Positions 43,757 through 52,493 of a stretch of 64,000 bases of DNA are shown here, piece after piece. The notes below the pieces were generated by a model that worked only from the letters and a program-made list of their open reading frames with translations, had not been told where the DNA came from and did no database searches. Made by a program: the position numbers and the translations under genes. How positions within the stretch are numbered: position 1 is the first letter of the stretch; each line of letters starts with the position of its first letter. This DNA is from Flavimarina sp. Hel_I_48 (GTDB taxonomy: Bacteria > Bacteroidota > Bacteroidia > Flavobacteriales > Flavobacteriaceae): contig NZ_JPOL01000002.1 of assembly GCF_000733945.1 (NCBI RefSeq), positions 2,977,001 to 3,041,000 of the forward strand. The letters run 5' to 3'.

Positions 43757-45670
43757 ATGAAAAAAATTTATTTCTTATTTGTGATCCTGGTTGCTGGGTT
43801 AACATCCTGTCAGGACGATGACTCAGATGTAATTTCAGATGGGACAGGCAACCGTGGTTCTTATGACCTTAAAGCTACATCTAGTGATGGAGTTAATGCT
43901 CAAGTTGGATTTGTTGAAAAAAATGATGGTTCCACAGATATTACAGTTGTTTTATTAAAGGTTATGGAAGGAACATACCCCGTAAATATTCTATCAAACA
44001 GTGTGGTTGAAGGTGGGGAAGTTGAAATTTCTTTAAATCCAATTGATGGATCCAGTCGCACAAGTGTTACAAATATTACCTCTTTAAGTTTTGAAGAGTT
44101 GATTAATTACGATGGTCATATCAATATACAAAGTTCCAGTGATGCTCAAAACATCGTATCTCAGGGCGATATAGGTGACAATAAGCTTACAGGTGAGAGC
44201 ATTGAATATATTTTAGCAAGCCAGGCGATTGATGATATAAGTGGTACCGCCACGTTAGAACAACGCCGAAGTGGCGCGACACTTCTTACAATCGCTTTAG
44301 ATGGTACCCCCGATGGAGCCTCGCACCCAGCACACATTCATACGAACAGTGCAGCTGAAACTGGTGGGATAGTTATTGATCTTAAAGCTGTCAATGGCAC
44401 CTCTGGTATGAGCATGACTCATATTGAATCCTTTAACGATGGTACTGCTGTAGATTATTCAGATTTATTAAATTATGATGGTTATATCAACGTGCATTTG
44501 AGTGCAGACAATCTTGCGACTCTAGTAGCGCAAAGCGATATAGGAGCTAACGAACTGACCGGGGAAACTAAAGAGTATGTTTTGGGTTCCGTTTCAGATC
44601 CAGATATTATGGGTAGTGCTACTTTTTCTCAACGTAAGGATGGTTCTGCTCTTGTAGAATTAAATTTAGAAGGAACGACTGATGGCAATTCACACCCTGC
44701 TCATATTCATATGAACAGTGCGGCAGAGACAGGAGCTATAGCAATAGATCTTAAAGAGGTTGATGGAGCTACAGGTAGGAGTGCTACGCAAGTAGAAGCT
44801 TTTAATGACGGTACTTCAATAGGCTATGAAGGTCTTCTGGAATATGATGGGTATATTAACGTACACGCGAGTTTAGCTGATATTACCACATTGCTTGCTC
44901 AAGGAGATATAGGTGTAAATGAATTGACTGGGAATACTAAAGAGTATGCTTTAGGTTCAGTATCTAATCCAGATATTAGCGGTACGGCAACCTTCTCTGA
45001 GCGTATGGATGGTACCACGTTAGTAGAATTGAATTTAGAAGGAACGTCTGATGGCAATGCACATCCCGCGCATATTCACATGAATACCGCTGCAGAGACT
45101 GGTGATATTGTAATTGATCTAAAGGATGTAGATGGGGCAACCGGTATGAGTGCTACTCAAGTGGAAGCTTTTAATGACGATACAGCTGTGGAATATGCTG
45201 CTCTCTTAGAATATGATGGTTATATCAATGTACATGAAAGTTCGCTCAATATCACGACACTTCTTGCACAGGGAGATATAGGTCAAAATGAACTGACTGG
45301 TTCAAAGCAGTCGTATATTCTCAATGATGTTAGTAATCCTGCAATCAGCGGCGTGGCGTCTTTCGCAGAGCGCGTTAATGGAGAAACTTTAGTGACATTA
45401 TCACTTAACGGAACATCATCAGGCAGTCTTTTTCCTGCACATATACATGCAGGATCTGTTGCTGAAGCTCCAGGCGATATTGTTATAACACTTTCAAGTG
45501 TCGTGGGTGCTACCGGTCTAAGTAAGACCAATGTTGCAGCCTACAATGATGATACACCGATCACCTATACTGAAATGTTAGCCATTGACGGTTATATCAA
45601 TGCACATTTAAGTGCAGATGATTTAGGAGTCCTTGTTGCCCAGGGGAACGTAGGGGTAAATGATAATTAG
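43757..45670 (+). CDS. CHRD-repeat lipoprotein
   Basis: 637 aa. Lipoprotein signal with lipobox GLTSC (Cys18) and an acidic linker (QDDDSDVISDG). The rest is five tandem units of about 123 residues. Units 2 to 5 carry PAHIH (with preceding H in 2-4), the CHRD/chordin-like mark, plus YDGYIN(V/A)H and AQGDIGxNELTG. Unit 1 has YDGHINI but no PAHIH. It should sit on the cell or outer-membrane surface. CHRD function in bacteria is unknown; the paired His might bind metal (inference). Single transcription unit with a strong terminator. Confidence 0.86.
   Translation: MKKIYFLFVILVAGLTSCQDDDSDVISDGTGNRGSYDLKATSSDGVNAQVGFVEKNDGSTDITVVLLKVMEGTYPVNILSNSVVEGGEVEISLNPIDGSSRTSVTNITSLSFEELINYDGHINIQSSSDAQNIVSQGDIGDNKLTGESIEYILASQAIDDISGTATLEQRRSGATLLTIALDGTPDGASHPAHIHTNSAAETGGIVIDLKAVNGTSGMSMTHIESFNDGTAVDYSDLLNYDGYINVHLSADNLATLVAQSDIGANELTGETKEYVLGSVSDPDIMGSATFSQRKDGSALVELNLEGTTDGNSHPAHIHMNSAAETGAIAIDLKEVDGATGRSATQVEAFNDGTSIGYEGLLEYDGYINVHASLADITTLLAQGDIGVNELTGNTKEYALGSVSNPDISGTATFSERMDGTTLVELNLEGTSDGNAHPAHIHMNTAAETGDIVIDLKDVDGATGMSATQVEAFNDDTAVEYAALLEYDGYINVHESSLNITTLLAQGDIGQNELTGSKQSYILNDVSNPAISGVASFAERVNGETLVTLSLNGTSSGSLFPAHIHAGSVAEAPGDIVITLSSVVGATGLSKTNVAAYNDDTPITYTEMLAIDGYINAHLSADDLGVLVAQGNVGVNDN
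44204..45667 (+). repeat. Tandem 369-bp coding repeats in the CHRD gene
   Basis: Units 2, 3 and 4 at 44204-44572, 44573-44941 and 44942-45310 are each exactly 369 bp (123 codons); the last unit runs 45311-45667. Units 3 and 4 are the most alike, indicating the most recent duplication. The first, diverged unit lies before 44204. Confidence 0.8.
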
Positions 45671-45703
45671 TATTGAAAAATTGAAATACATAAGATTTCG
45701 AAT

Positions 45704-45733
45704 AAAAATCCGGTCGTACGACCGGATTTTTTT
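45704..45733 (+). terminator. Intrinsic terminator after the CHRD gene
   Basis: Perfect palindrome AAAAATCCGGTCG / CGACCGGATTTTT with a TA centre and T-run. The TATTTTCG at 45733-45740 next to it may be the -7 box of trmH, only 4 nt from its ATG. Confidence 0.85.
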
Positions 45734-45744
45734 ATTTTCGGGCT

Positions 45745-46410
45745 ATGGAAGAAAAGGACTTATTGGCGTATCTTGAAAGTTTCGTAACGCCGAGACGAAA
45801 AGAGCTTTTTGAAACGGTTGCGGCAACACGCACCTATCACCTCACCGTGGCTGTGGAGGACGTGGGCCATTTGCACAACACTAGCGCGGTAATGCGTAGT
45901 TGTGAAGCTTTTGGTGTTCAGGACATGCATGTTATAGAAGATCGCTTTGGTAGGCGTATTGATCGTGAGATTGCAATGGGAGCTCAAAAATGGACGACCG
46001 TTCACAGGCATTCCTCTTCTATGGAAGCCTTGGGAATGCTGCGTGAAAAAGGATATAGGATAGTGGCCACCTCCCCTCATAAAAAGGAACAGACTCTGGC
46101 CAATTTCAAGTGGAACAAGCCTACGGCCTTGTTTTTTGGCAGTGAAGCAAAAGGATTGAGCGCTGAGGTTATGGAAGCGGCAGATGACTTTATCTACATA
46201 CCTACTTATGGCTTTACGGAAAGTCTCAATATTTCGGTTTCTGCGGCGATAATCATTCAGGATTTGATGTCGCGCTTACGTAATGGCAAGTTGAACTGGG
46301 AACTAAATGAAAAGGAACGTTTACAGTTGAAATTGCAATGGTTAAAAAAGCATGTAAAAAATAGCGACGAACTCCTAGCAGCGTTCAAAAAGCGTTCAGA
46401 CTATGTATAG
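45745..46410 (+). CDS. trmH: tRNA (guanosine-2'-O)-methyltransferase, TrmH/SpoU family
   Basis: 221 aa. SPOUT fold with NTSAVMRSCEAFGVQDMHVIE (motif 1), FFGSEAKGLSAEVM (motif 2) and GFTESLNISVSAAIIIQDL (motif 3, SAM-binding trefoil knot). N- and C-terminal helical extensions match TrmH, which methylates G18 in the tRNA D-loop. Length fits. The start lies 11 bp after the upstream terminator, leaving room only for a minimal leader. Confidence 0.93.
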   Translation: MEEKDLLAYLESFVTPRRKELFETVAATRTYHLTVAVEDVGHLHNTSAVMRSCEAFGVQDMHVIEDRFGRRIDREIAMGAQKWTTVHRHSSSMEALGMLREKGYRIVATSPHKKEQTLANFKWNKPTALFFGSEAKGLSAEVMEAADDFIYIPTYGFTESLNISVSAAIIIQDLMSRLRNGKLNWELNEKERLQLKLQWLKKHVKNSDELLAAFKKRSDYV

Positions 46411-46417
46411 TGAACAT

Positions 46418-46467
46418 AAAAAACCGCTGACTTTAAAATTCTAGATTTTAAGGTCAGCGGTTTTTTT
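46418..46467. terminator. Bidirectional terminator
   Basis: Stem CCGCTGACTTTAAAAT / ATTTTAAGGTCAGCGG with one G-T pair and flanking A6/T7, between convergent trmH and the gene at 46532. Confidence 0.88.
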
Positions 46468-46531
46468 AAAGGTATTTCTTTAATTCCAGGTTCCCGGTTT
46501 AGTACAACGTAATTTTTTCTGGAACGGAAAC

Positions 46532-47302
46532 TTATTTTTGCCGATTGAGGACTTTATATTCCTCATAACAGCTGCTTATGGCATCAAGGATTTGCAAATC
46601 GTTTGCAGTTTTTACAAAACTTTCAGAGTAATCACAACGGCGAAGAATCTCGTCAATATCAACTTTGGTCACCTGTAAAAGTGCGGCCAGGGTCTCCCGG
46701 TCAAATTTGGTTAATAACAAGGCCCTGATCTTATCATCTTCCTTCATTTCCCGCATTTTTTTCATCTGTTTGGGCCGTTTTCCAAAGGCTTTGTAGAGAA
46801 AATCTGCCGGGTTAAAAACTGCGTTGAGCACCTGATTGATAGCGCCTGGCTGACTGTTTCCTGCTTCATATCCAGAATCTAATCCGCTAATGCTATACCG
46901 TACGTTCTTGAATACGGGAACATTTTTAGCATCTATTTCCAGATAACCGGTAAGCTCTACATCTTTGACCACAACTTCTTCGAGGGCGATACCCACTTCG
47001 GTCATTTTTACCTTTACATCACCAAACTTCTGCCAGTCATTGGTAACACGAACCTGTAAGGTCTTAAAGCCCAAAAAAGAAAAATAAAGGGTGTCATTAA
47101 CCTTTGCCTGTATTTCAAAAATACCTTCGGCATCGGTAATGGCACCCTTAACATTATTGAGGTTGATGATATTTACCCCCTCCAGGATTTCATCAGTAGA
47201 TGCGTTTAGCACACTACCCGTTATGATTTCGGTATTGTTGTTTTCTTGTGAAAAACAGATACCTGCACATAAAAGCAAGAGGGTAAGAAAAATCTTTTTC
47301 AT
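46532..47302 (-). CDS. Exported carboxypeptidase-like regulatory-domain protein
   Basis: 256 aa. Signal peptide to ~residue 18, then the CarboxypepD_reg beta-sandwich (ITGSVLNASTDEILEGVNI, AITDAEGIFEIQA, LYFSFLGFKTLQV) that is normally the N-terminal part of TonB receptors. Here it is followed only by a ~130-residue helical region with KRPKQMKKMREMKEDDK and no barrel. Such stand-alone proteins are common in Flavobacteriaceae; role unknown, probably periplasmic or outer-membrane associated. Confidence 0.78.
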   Translation of the reverse strand: MKKIFLTLLLLCAGICFSQENNNTEIITGSVLNASTDEILEGVNIINLNNVKGAITDAEGIFEIQAKVNDTLYFSFLGFKTLQVRVTNDWQKFGDVKVKMTEVGIALEEVVVKDVELTGYLEIDAKNVPVFKNVRYSISGLDSGYEAGNSQPGAINQVLNAVFNPADFLYKAFGKRPKQMKKMREMKEDDKIRALLLTKFDRETLAALLQVTKVDIDEILRRCDYSESFVKTANDLQILDAISSCYEEYKVLNRQK

Positions 47303-47375
47303 AATAGGGGGTCAATTTAGAAAAAGAGATGGAATAATCATACCAAAATTATTAGTTTCGACTTACATAATCGCA

Positions 47376-49160
47376 TTAATCTCTGTCCCTACGTCTTCTC
47401 TTTCCAGAAAATGGGGCTTTACCACCGCTGGTATTAGATCCTCGGCGTTCACTTCTATTTCTGCCTTCTCCTTTTTTTGAAGAAGATCTCTTATCGCTGT
47501 TTCCGCCAAAACCGCCACTCTTTCTACCGCCACCTTTGCGCTTTTTGCCGCCGCCACCGCCGCCGCTTCCGCGTGTATCTTTAGTGACTTCTACGTGAAT
47601 GTCACGACCCTGAAGTTTAAAGTCTTCAAAGAGGGCGATAACGGTATCTTTATGTTCGGTATCTGTATTAAAGAAGCTAAAGCTGTCTTTACAATCTACC
47701 CTATAAATACCATCACCCAGACCGGTAAGGTCTTTCAGAAAGTCTTTAAGGGTCATCCAGTCAAAGTTATCTTTTGCGCCCACATTGATAAAGTAACGTG
47801 TGGAATCACCAGATTCTTCTTTGATCTGTGCGTTTACTTCTGTATTGAGATCTTTGGTTTTCTTATAGTAATTGAAGAACCTTGTAAATTCAACAGAAAA
47901 GACTTTTTTGACAATTTCTTCCCTGCTCAATCCTTCCAATACTTCATTGATACTGAAAAGGTAAGGATCAATCTCATGATTGATTTTTGTGTTCTTTATA
48001 TCATTGGCCAGGTGCATCAACTGTACTTCACAGATTTCCATTCCGGTAGGGATTTCTTTCTGGATGAATTTCTTATTGATGATTTTTTCGACCTGTCTGA
48101 TCTTGCGTGCTTCGCTTTTAGAAACGATTACAATAGAAATACCCGTTTTTCCTGCACGACCGGTACGACCGCTACGGTGGGTGTAAGTCTCGATCTCATC
48201 AGGAAGTTGATAGTTGATAACGTGCGTGATGTCATCTACATCAATACCACGGGCTGCAACATCTGTGGCAACCAGCATTTGTATCTGTCTGTTACGGAAA
48301 CTTTTCATCACAAGATCACGCTGATTCTGACTTAGGTCACCGTGAATTGCGGCGGCGTTATAACCATCTTCGATCAATTGTTCTGCAACTTTCTGGGTAT
48401 CGCGTTTTGTACGGCAAAAAACAACTGAAAAGATTTCAGGGTTGGCATCTGCAAGACGTTTAAGCGCTTGATAGCGATCCCGTGCATTGACCATATAAAA
48501 TTCATGCGAAACATTTTCTGCTCCGGTGTTTTTTGTCCCAACTGTGATTTCCACGGGGGATTTCATGAATTTTTTGGCAATACGGGCAACTTCTTTCGGC
48601 ATGGTAGCCGAAAATAACCAGGTATTTTTAGTTTCTGGGGTATCGGCAAGAATGGTCGTGATATCCTCGTAAAAGCCCATATTGAGCATTTCATCGGCCT
48701 CATCGAGTATGCAATAGCTGATTTCGGTAATATCCACCATTTTTCTGCGCATCATATCCATCATACGACCCGGTGTGGCAACAATTATCTGTGCACCACG
48801 CTTAATCTGTCTGGCCTGCTCGCTAATGTTTGCACCACCATAAACGGCAACTGCATTGATCCCCCTTACATGCTTGGAGTACGCTTGAATTTCTTTAGTG
48901 ATCTGCAAACAAAGTTCTCTTGTGGGAGAAAGTATGAGCCCCTGGGTAGTTTTACTGTTTGCGTCTATTTTTTGAATAAGCGGAAAACCAAATGCTGCCG
49001 TTTTTCCCGTCCCGGTCTGGGCGAGTGCGACGATATCAGTATCGTCTTTAAGTAGGACGGGAATGGCTTGCTCCTGTACATCTGAGGGTTCTGTGAACCC
49101 CATGTCGGCTACTGCCTGCAGGATAGCATCATTTAGTCCTAACGCTTGAAATTTATTCAT
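47376..49160 (-). CDS. DEAD-box RNA helicase, DeaD/CsdA type
   Basis: 594 aa. Q motif and Walker A (AQTGTGKT), PTRELCLQI, GGAN, ATPGRMMDMM, DEAD, SATMP, then helicase C with VATDVAARGIDVD and HRSGRTGRAGK. A DbpA/CsdA-like RNA-binding domain (~470-545) and a basic Gly-rich tail (RGSGGGGGGKKRKGGG, ending GKRRRRDRD) follow. Remodels RNA in ribosome assembly or cold adaptation. TATCTTTG box 40 nt upstream. The low-complexity tail opens long shadow frames on both strands. Confidence 0.94.
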   Translation of the reverse strand: MNKFQALGLNDAILQAVADMGFTEPSDVQEQAIPVLLKDDTDIVALAQTGTGKTAAFGFPLIQKIDANSKTTQGLILSPTRELCLQITKEIQAYSKHVRGINAVAVYGGANISEQARQIKRGAQIIVATPGRMMDMMRRKMVDITEISYCILDEADEMLNMGFYEDITTILADTPETKNTWLFSATMPKEVARIAKKFMKSPVEITVGTKNTGAENVSHEFYMVNARDRYQALKRLADANPEIFSVVFCRTKRDTQKVAEQLIEDGYNAAAIHGDLSQNQRDLVMKSFRNRQIQMLVATDVAARGIDVDDITHVINYQLPDEIETYTHRSGRTGRAGKTGISIVIVSKSEARKIRQVEKIINKKFIQKEIPTGMEICEVQLMHLANDIKNTKINHEIDPYLFSINEVLEGLSREEIVKKVFSVEFTRFFNYYKKTKDLNTEVNAQIKEESGDSTRYFINVGAKDNFDWMTLKDFLKDLTGLGDGIYRVDCKDSFSFFNTDTEHKDTVIALFEDFKLQGRDIHVEVTKDTRGSGGGGGGKKRKGGGRKSGGFGGNSDKRSSSKKGEGRNRSERRGSNTSGGKAPFSGKRRRRDRD

Positions 49161-49200
49161 TATGTGATATTTATAATAACCTGTAGTGGTTAAGAAGGCG

Positions 49201-49208
49201 CAAAGATA
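49201..49208 (-). promoter_or_regulatory. -7 box of the DEAD-box gene
   Basis: TATCTTTG on the minus strand, exact TAnnTTTG; leader about 36 nt. No TTG at -33. Confidence 0.55.
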
Positions 49209-49334
49209 GTGTTAAAAAATTTAAAATTGATAAATTAAAGTGTATTGTCAAGCAACTGATTATAAGTTGATTAATGGCTTTTTCAACTTGTTTTTTGAGC
49301 AATAGTTTTAATTTTTATCCTCTAAAATGCATTT

Positions 49335-49913
49335 TTATAATTTTTCTTTGAGAAAATCAACTAACTTTTGAACCGCTTTTCCGCGGTGGCCTATACTGTT
49401 TTTGAGCGCTAAGGGCATTTCTGCAAAGGTCTCCCAGTAGGTTTCTGGTCTAAAAATGGGATCATAGCCAAAACCGGAATCCCCCATTTTTTCTTCGGTA
49501 ATCGCACCGTTGCAAATACCTTCAAAGGTATATTCCTTGTTGTTTAAACTTAAGGCGATCACGGTCTTAAAGCGGGCCTTTCGGTTCCGCGTGTCTTGCA
49601 GTGCTTTTAATAATTTTTTCATATTGTCATCCGCATTTTTCTGTTCACCGGCATAGCGCGCACTATAAACACCTGGTTCGCCATTAAGTGCTGCGACTTC
49701 CAGGCCGGTATCGTCAGCAAAACAGTCCAGATTATATTTTTGTTTTATAAAACGCGCTTTGAGAAGGGCATTGCCCTCAATAGTGGGGGCATCCTCAATG
49801 ATTTCTTCTGTACAGCCTATGTCAGTAAGGCTTTTTAACTGAATAAAATCGGGTACCAGCGCTTGTAATTCTTTTAGTTTATTTGGATTGTGGGTGGCAA
49901 AAACGAGTGTCAT
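49335..49913 (-). CDS. rdgB: Non-canonical purine NTP pyrophosphatase
   Basis: 192 aa HAM1/RdgB. The N-terminus [48 protein letters not shown] and IGHRGKA are the family blocks for substrate and Mg binding. Removes dITP, dXTP and ITP from nucleotide pools. Length is standard. Separated from rlmH by 108 bp on the same strand; possibly co-transcribed with it. Confidence 0.95.
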   Translation of the reverse strand: MTLVFATHNPNKLKELQALVPDFIQLKSLTDIGCTEEIIEDAPTIEGNALLKARFIKQKYNLDCFADDTGLEVAALNGEPGVYSARYAGEQKNADDNMKKLLKALQDTRNRKARFKTVIALSLNNKEYTFEGICNGAITEEKMGDSGFGYDPIFRPETYWETFAEMPLALKNSIGHRGKAVQKLVDFLKEKL

Positions 49914-50021
49914 TTGGCAATTTGTGGTTAAAATAACGGATTTTAGTCCGGAAGGTTGAAAGTTGAATGTTGCAGGTTGAAAATTCTGAATTTAGATTTC
50001 AAAATTTAAGATATTCTATTT

Positions 50022-50495
50022 TTACTGATGGTGATAAGGTTCATTCCGTAGAATGGTAAAGGCTCTATAAACTTGCTCTACCATAAATAAACGGATCATC
50101 TGATGTGAAAAAGTCATTTTTGAAAGACCAATTTTTCCCTGTGCCTTGGCGTAGACTTCTGCAGAAAAACCATAAGGACCACCTATAACAAAAACCAGTG
50201 TTTTAATACCGCTGTTCATCTTTTTTTGAAGGTATTGAGAAAAACCCACGCTGGTAAATTCCTTTCCTTTTTCATCCAACAGGATCAATTGGTCCTGCGG
50301 ACTTATTCGATCAAGAATTAATTGTCCTTCTTTTTCTTTTTGTTGTTCTTCGGTTAGGTTTTTGGTTTTTTTGAGATCTGGAATGAGATCCATTTCAAAA
50401 TTCACGTAAAAACCCAGTCGCTTGCTGTAAACGGTTATGAGTTCGTCAAGGTTGCGATCATCCGTTTTGCCTATGCAGATCAATTTTATGTTCAT
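50022..50495 (-). CDS. rlmH: 23S rRNA pseudouridine-1915 N3-methyltransferase
   Basis: 157 aa, SPOUT family. VFVIGGPYGFS (SAM-binding loop), LSKMTFSHQMIRLFMVEQVYRAF and the C-terminal NEPYHH are diagnostic of RlmH (formerly YbeA). Methylates pseudouridine 1915 in helix 69. Its -7 box TATTTTTG lies 4 nt before the ATG, so the mRNA may be leaderless. Confidence 0.96.
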   Translation of the reverse strand: MNIKLICIGKTDDRNLDELITVYSKRLGFYVNFEMDLIPDLKKTKNLTEEQQKEKEGQLILDRISPQDQLILLDEKGKEFTSVGFSQYLQKKMNSGIKTLVFVIGGPYGFSAEVYAKAQGKIGLSKMTFSHQMIRLFMVEQVYRAFTILRNEPYHHQ

Positions 50496-50499
50496 GTTG

Positions 50500-50507
50500 C
50501 AAAAATA
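50500..50507 (-). promoter_or_regulatory. -7 box of rlmH, 4 nt from the start codon
   Basis: TATTTTTG on the minus strand, followed by CAAC and the ATG. A TTC lies 17 bp upstream where TTG is expected. Confidence 0.6.
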
Positions 50508-50554
50508 GGATTTTGTATTTTTGAGAAGGAATTAGGCCGCTAAATTTGCCAATA

Positions 50555-50650
50555 GATTTCGGTTTACGGCAATTCTTTTCGGTTTTAAGCCGAAAAAGCG
50601 GAATTTTAGTCTAAAACAGGTGATTTTTAGCCTAATAATCTGCATTTTAA
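50555..50650. repeat. Phased A/T-tract array between rlmH and nadC
   Basis: Ten A/T-rich tracts centred near 50557, 50565, 50575, 50586, 50595, 50605, 50614, 50626, 50636 and 50647, alternating with GC-containing blocks. Spacing is about 10 bp. The T-tract motif TTTTA recurs at 50583, 50604, 50625 and 50645, almost exactly two helical turns apart. Lies 56 bp before nadC and 48 bp before the rlmH -7 box. Confidence 0.5.
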
Positions 50651-50705
50651 GGCAACTTAGCAGTTAGAAAAACGTTGTCAACCACTACTAAAGAACTACT
50701 TATAT

Positions 50706-51563
50706 ATGATATCAGAATCACAAATGGCCGGGGAAGTTGCCTTGATCATAGCAAATGCCATACGGGAAGATGTAGGGGATGGTGACCATAGTTCGCTGGC
50801 GTGCATACCCGCAGAAGCACCCGGTAAAGCAAAATTACTGGTCAAAGAAAAAGGGACTATCGCGGGCATTGCCTTTGCTCAGGAAGTTTTCAAATATGTT
50901 GATCCTCAACTGGAGGTAGAAATCCTGATGAATGAAGGAGATGAAGTCAACGTGGGGGATATCGCATTCTATGTACAGGGAAAAGCACAGGCCATTCTAA
51001 AAGCTGAGCGCCTGGTGCTTAACGGGATGCAGCGTATGAGCGCCATTGCTACAAAAACAAAAGCTTTTGCCGAATTGTTACAGGGCACAAAGACAAAAAT
51101 CCTGGATACCCGCAAAACCACCCCTGGATTGCGCGCGCTGGAAAAAATTGCCGTGAAGATAGGGGGAGGGGAGAACCATCGTTTTGCCCTTTATGATATG
51201 ATCATGCTCAAGGATAACCATATCGATTTTGCCGGGGGAATCGCTCAGGCTATTGAGCAAACCAAAGAATATCTGAAACGGGAAAAGCGCGATCTCAAGA
51301 TAATCGTGGAAGCGCGTGACCTTCAGGAGGTAGATGAGATTTTAAGTGCAGGTGGCGTACACCGTATACTTTTGGATAACTTTAATTATGAGGATACGAA
51401 GAAAGCGGTACAAAGAATAGGTGACGCCTGTCAAACAGAATCCTCTGGTGGGATTACACTTGAAACAGCCCGAAAATATGCGGATTGTGGGGTAGATTAT
51501 ATATCAAGTGGAGCGTTGACGCATTCGGTTTATAATATGGACCTAAGCCTGAAAGCTATCTAA
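50706..51563 (+). CDS. nadC: Nicotinate-nucleotide pyrophosphorylase (carboxylating)
   Basis: 285 aa; converts quinolinate and PRPP to nicotinate mononucleotide in NAD synthesis. Blocks seen: REDVGDGDHSS, NGMQRMSAIATKT, LDTRKTTPGLRALEKIAVKIGGGENHRF, LKDNHID and the C-terminal SSGGITLE / DYISSGALTHS phosphate site. Length normal. Stop and next start overlap by one base (TAATG), coupling it to a YihY-type membrane protein. No nadA or nadB nearby. Confidence 0.95.
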   Translation: MISESQMAGEVALIIANAIREDVGDGDHSSLACIPAEAPGKAKLLVKEKGTIAGIAFAQEVFKYVDPQLEVEILMNEGDEVNVGDIAFYVQGKAQAILKAERLVLNGMQRMSAIATKTKAFAELLQGTKTKILDTRKTTPGLRALEKIAVKIGGGENHRFALYDMIMLKDNHIDFAGGIAQAIEQTKEYLKREKRDLKIIVEARDLQEVDEILSAGGVHRILLDNFNYEDTKKAVQRIGDACQTESSGGITLETARKYADCGVDYISSGALTHSVYNMDLSLKAI

Positions 51564-52483
51564 TGGATAAACAGATTGAAAAAAAATTACGGGCTATACC
51601 CGTCGTAAGCGACATTGTGCTTTACATGAAAGGTATCAAGTTGCCTGGATTGCAAGGCTTGTCGCTTTACGATTTCTGGGAACTGTATTCTGTGGGCATT
51701 GTAAAGGGTACTTTTTCTACCCGCGCAAGTGCGATCGCCTTCAGTTTTTTTATGGCCTTGTTTCCTTTTTTTCTATTCATCCTGAATCTTATCCCATACG
51801 TGCCCATTGCAGATTTTCAGGAGAAATTTCTCAATTTTGTTTACGGGGTGCTTCCACCACAAACAGCGGATTTCTTTGAACCCATTTTACTGGATATTGC
51901 GGCAAACCCGCGTGGGGGTCTACTTTCCTTCACCCTTATTTTTGCGATATTTCTGATGGCAAATGGGGTCAATGCTATTTTTACCGGTTTTGAATATAGT
52001 TACCATACCTCTGCAAACCGTACCATAGTACGCCAATATCTGGTTGCGCTTGGTGTCTCAATAATCCTTGCACTCATGTTGCTGCTCAGCGTGGTTGTGA
52101 TCGTCTTTTATCAATATAAAATTGGTCAGATCAATCGGCATTTTATTTTTACTGATGATAATTCGTGGGTATCTTCCCTGGGCAGTTATGTGTTTATTAT
52201 AGTTATGATCTACTGTGTAGTAGGGACTTTATTTTATTTTGGCACAAAAGAGGGCAGGCATTACCGGTTTTTTTCCGTAGGCGCATTGCTTACAACCGTG
52301 CTTTTTTTACTTACTACTTACTTTTTTGGAATTTATATTACTAATTTTTCAACATATAACCAGTTGTACGGTTCTATAGGTGCATTATTGATCATGATGG
52401 TTTATATTTGGTTAAACTCAAATCTTTTGCTGCTTGGTTTTGAGCTAAACGCAGCACTTTATAAACTAAAATGTAATTTCTAA
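51563..52483 (+). CDS. YihY/BrkB-family inner-membrane protein
   Basis: 306 aa. Six hydrophobic segments with the YihY pattern: STRASAIAFSFFMALFPFFL near the N-terminus, PRGGLLSFTLIFAIFLMANGVNAIFTG and SIGALLIMMVYIWLNSNLLLLG near the C-terminus. An old assignment as RNase BN for this family is not accepted; function unknown, probably transport or envelope related. Start overlaps the nadC stop by one base; 10 bp before a DUF2147 gene, so these three form one operon. Confidence 0.9.
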   Translation: MDKQIEKKLRAIPVVSDIVLYMKGIKLPGLQGLSLYDFWELYSVGIVKGTFSTRASAIAFSFFMALFPFFLFILNLIPYVPIADFQEKFLNFVYGVLPPQTADFFEPILLDIAANPRGGLLSFTLIFAIFLMANGVNAIFTGFEYSYHTSANRTIVRQYLVALGVSIILALMLLLSVVVIVFYQYKIGQINRHFIFTDDNSWVSSLGSYVFIIVMIYCVVGTLFYFGTKEGRHYRFFSVGALLTTVLFLLTTYFFGIYITNFSTYNQLYGSIGALLIMMVYIWLNSNLLLLGFELNAALYKLKCNF

Positions 52484-52493
52484 TTTATCTTTT

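Noticed and set aside
44204..45667. Regular 369-bp repeats as a CRISPR or mobile repeat
   Set aside because: They are in-frame protein repeats without spacers.
47363..47557. Open frame within the Gly-rich tail region of the DEAD-box gene
   Set aside because: Low-complexity shadow of the GGC/CGT-rich tail; alanine/valine-rich translation with no meaning.
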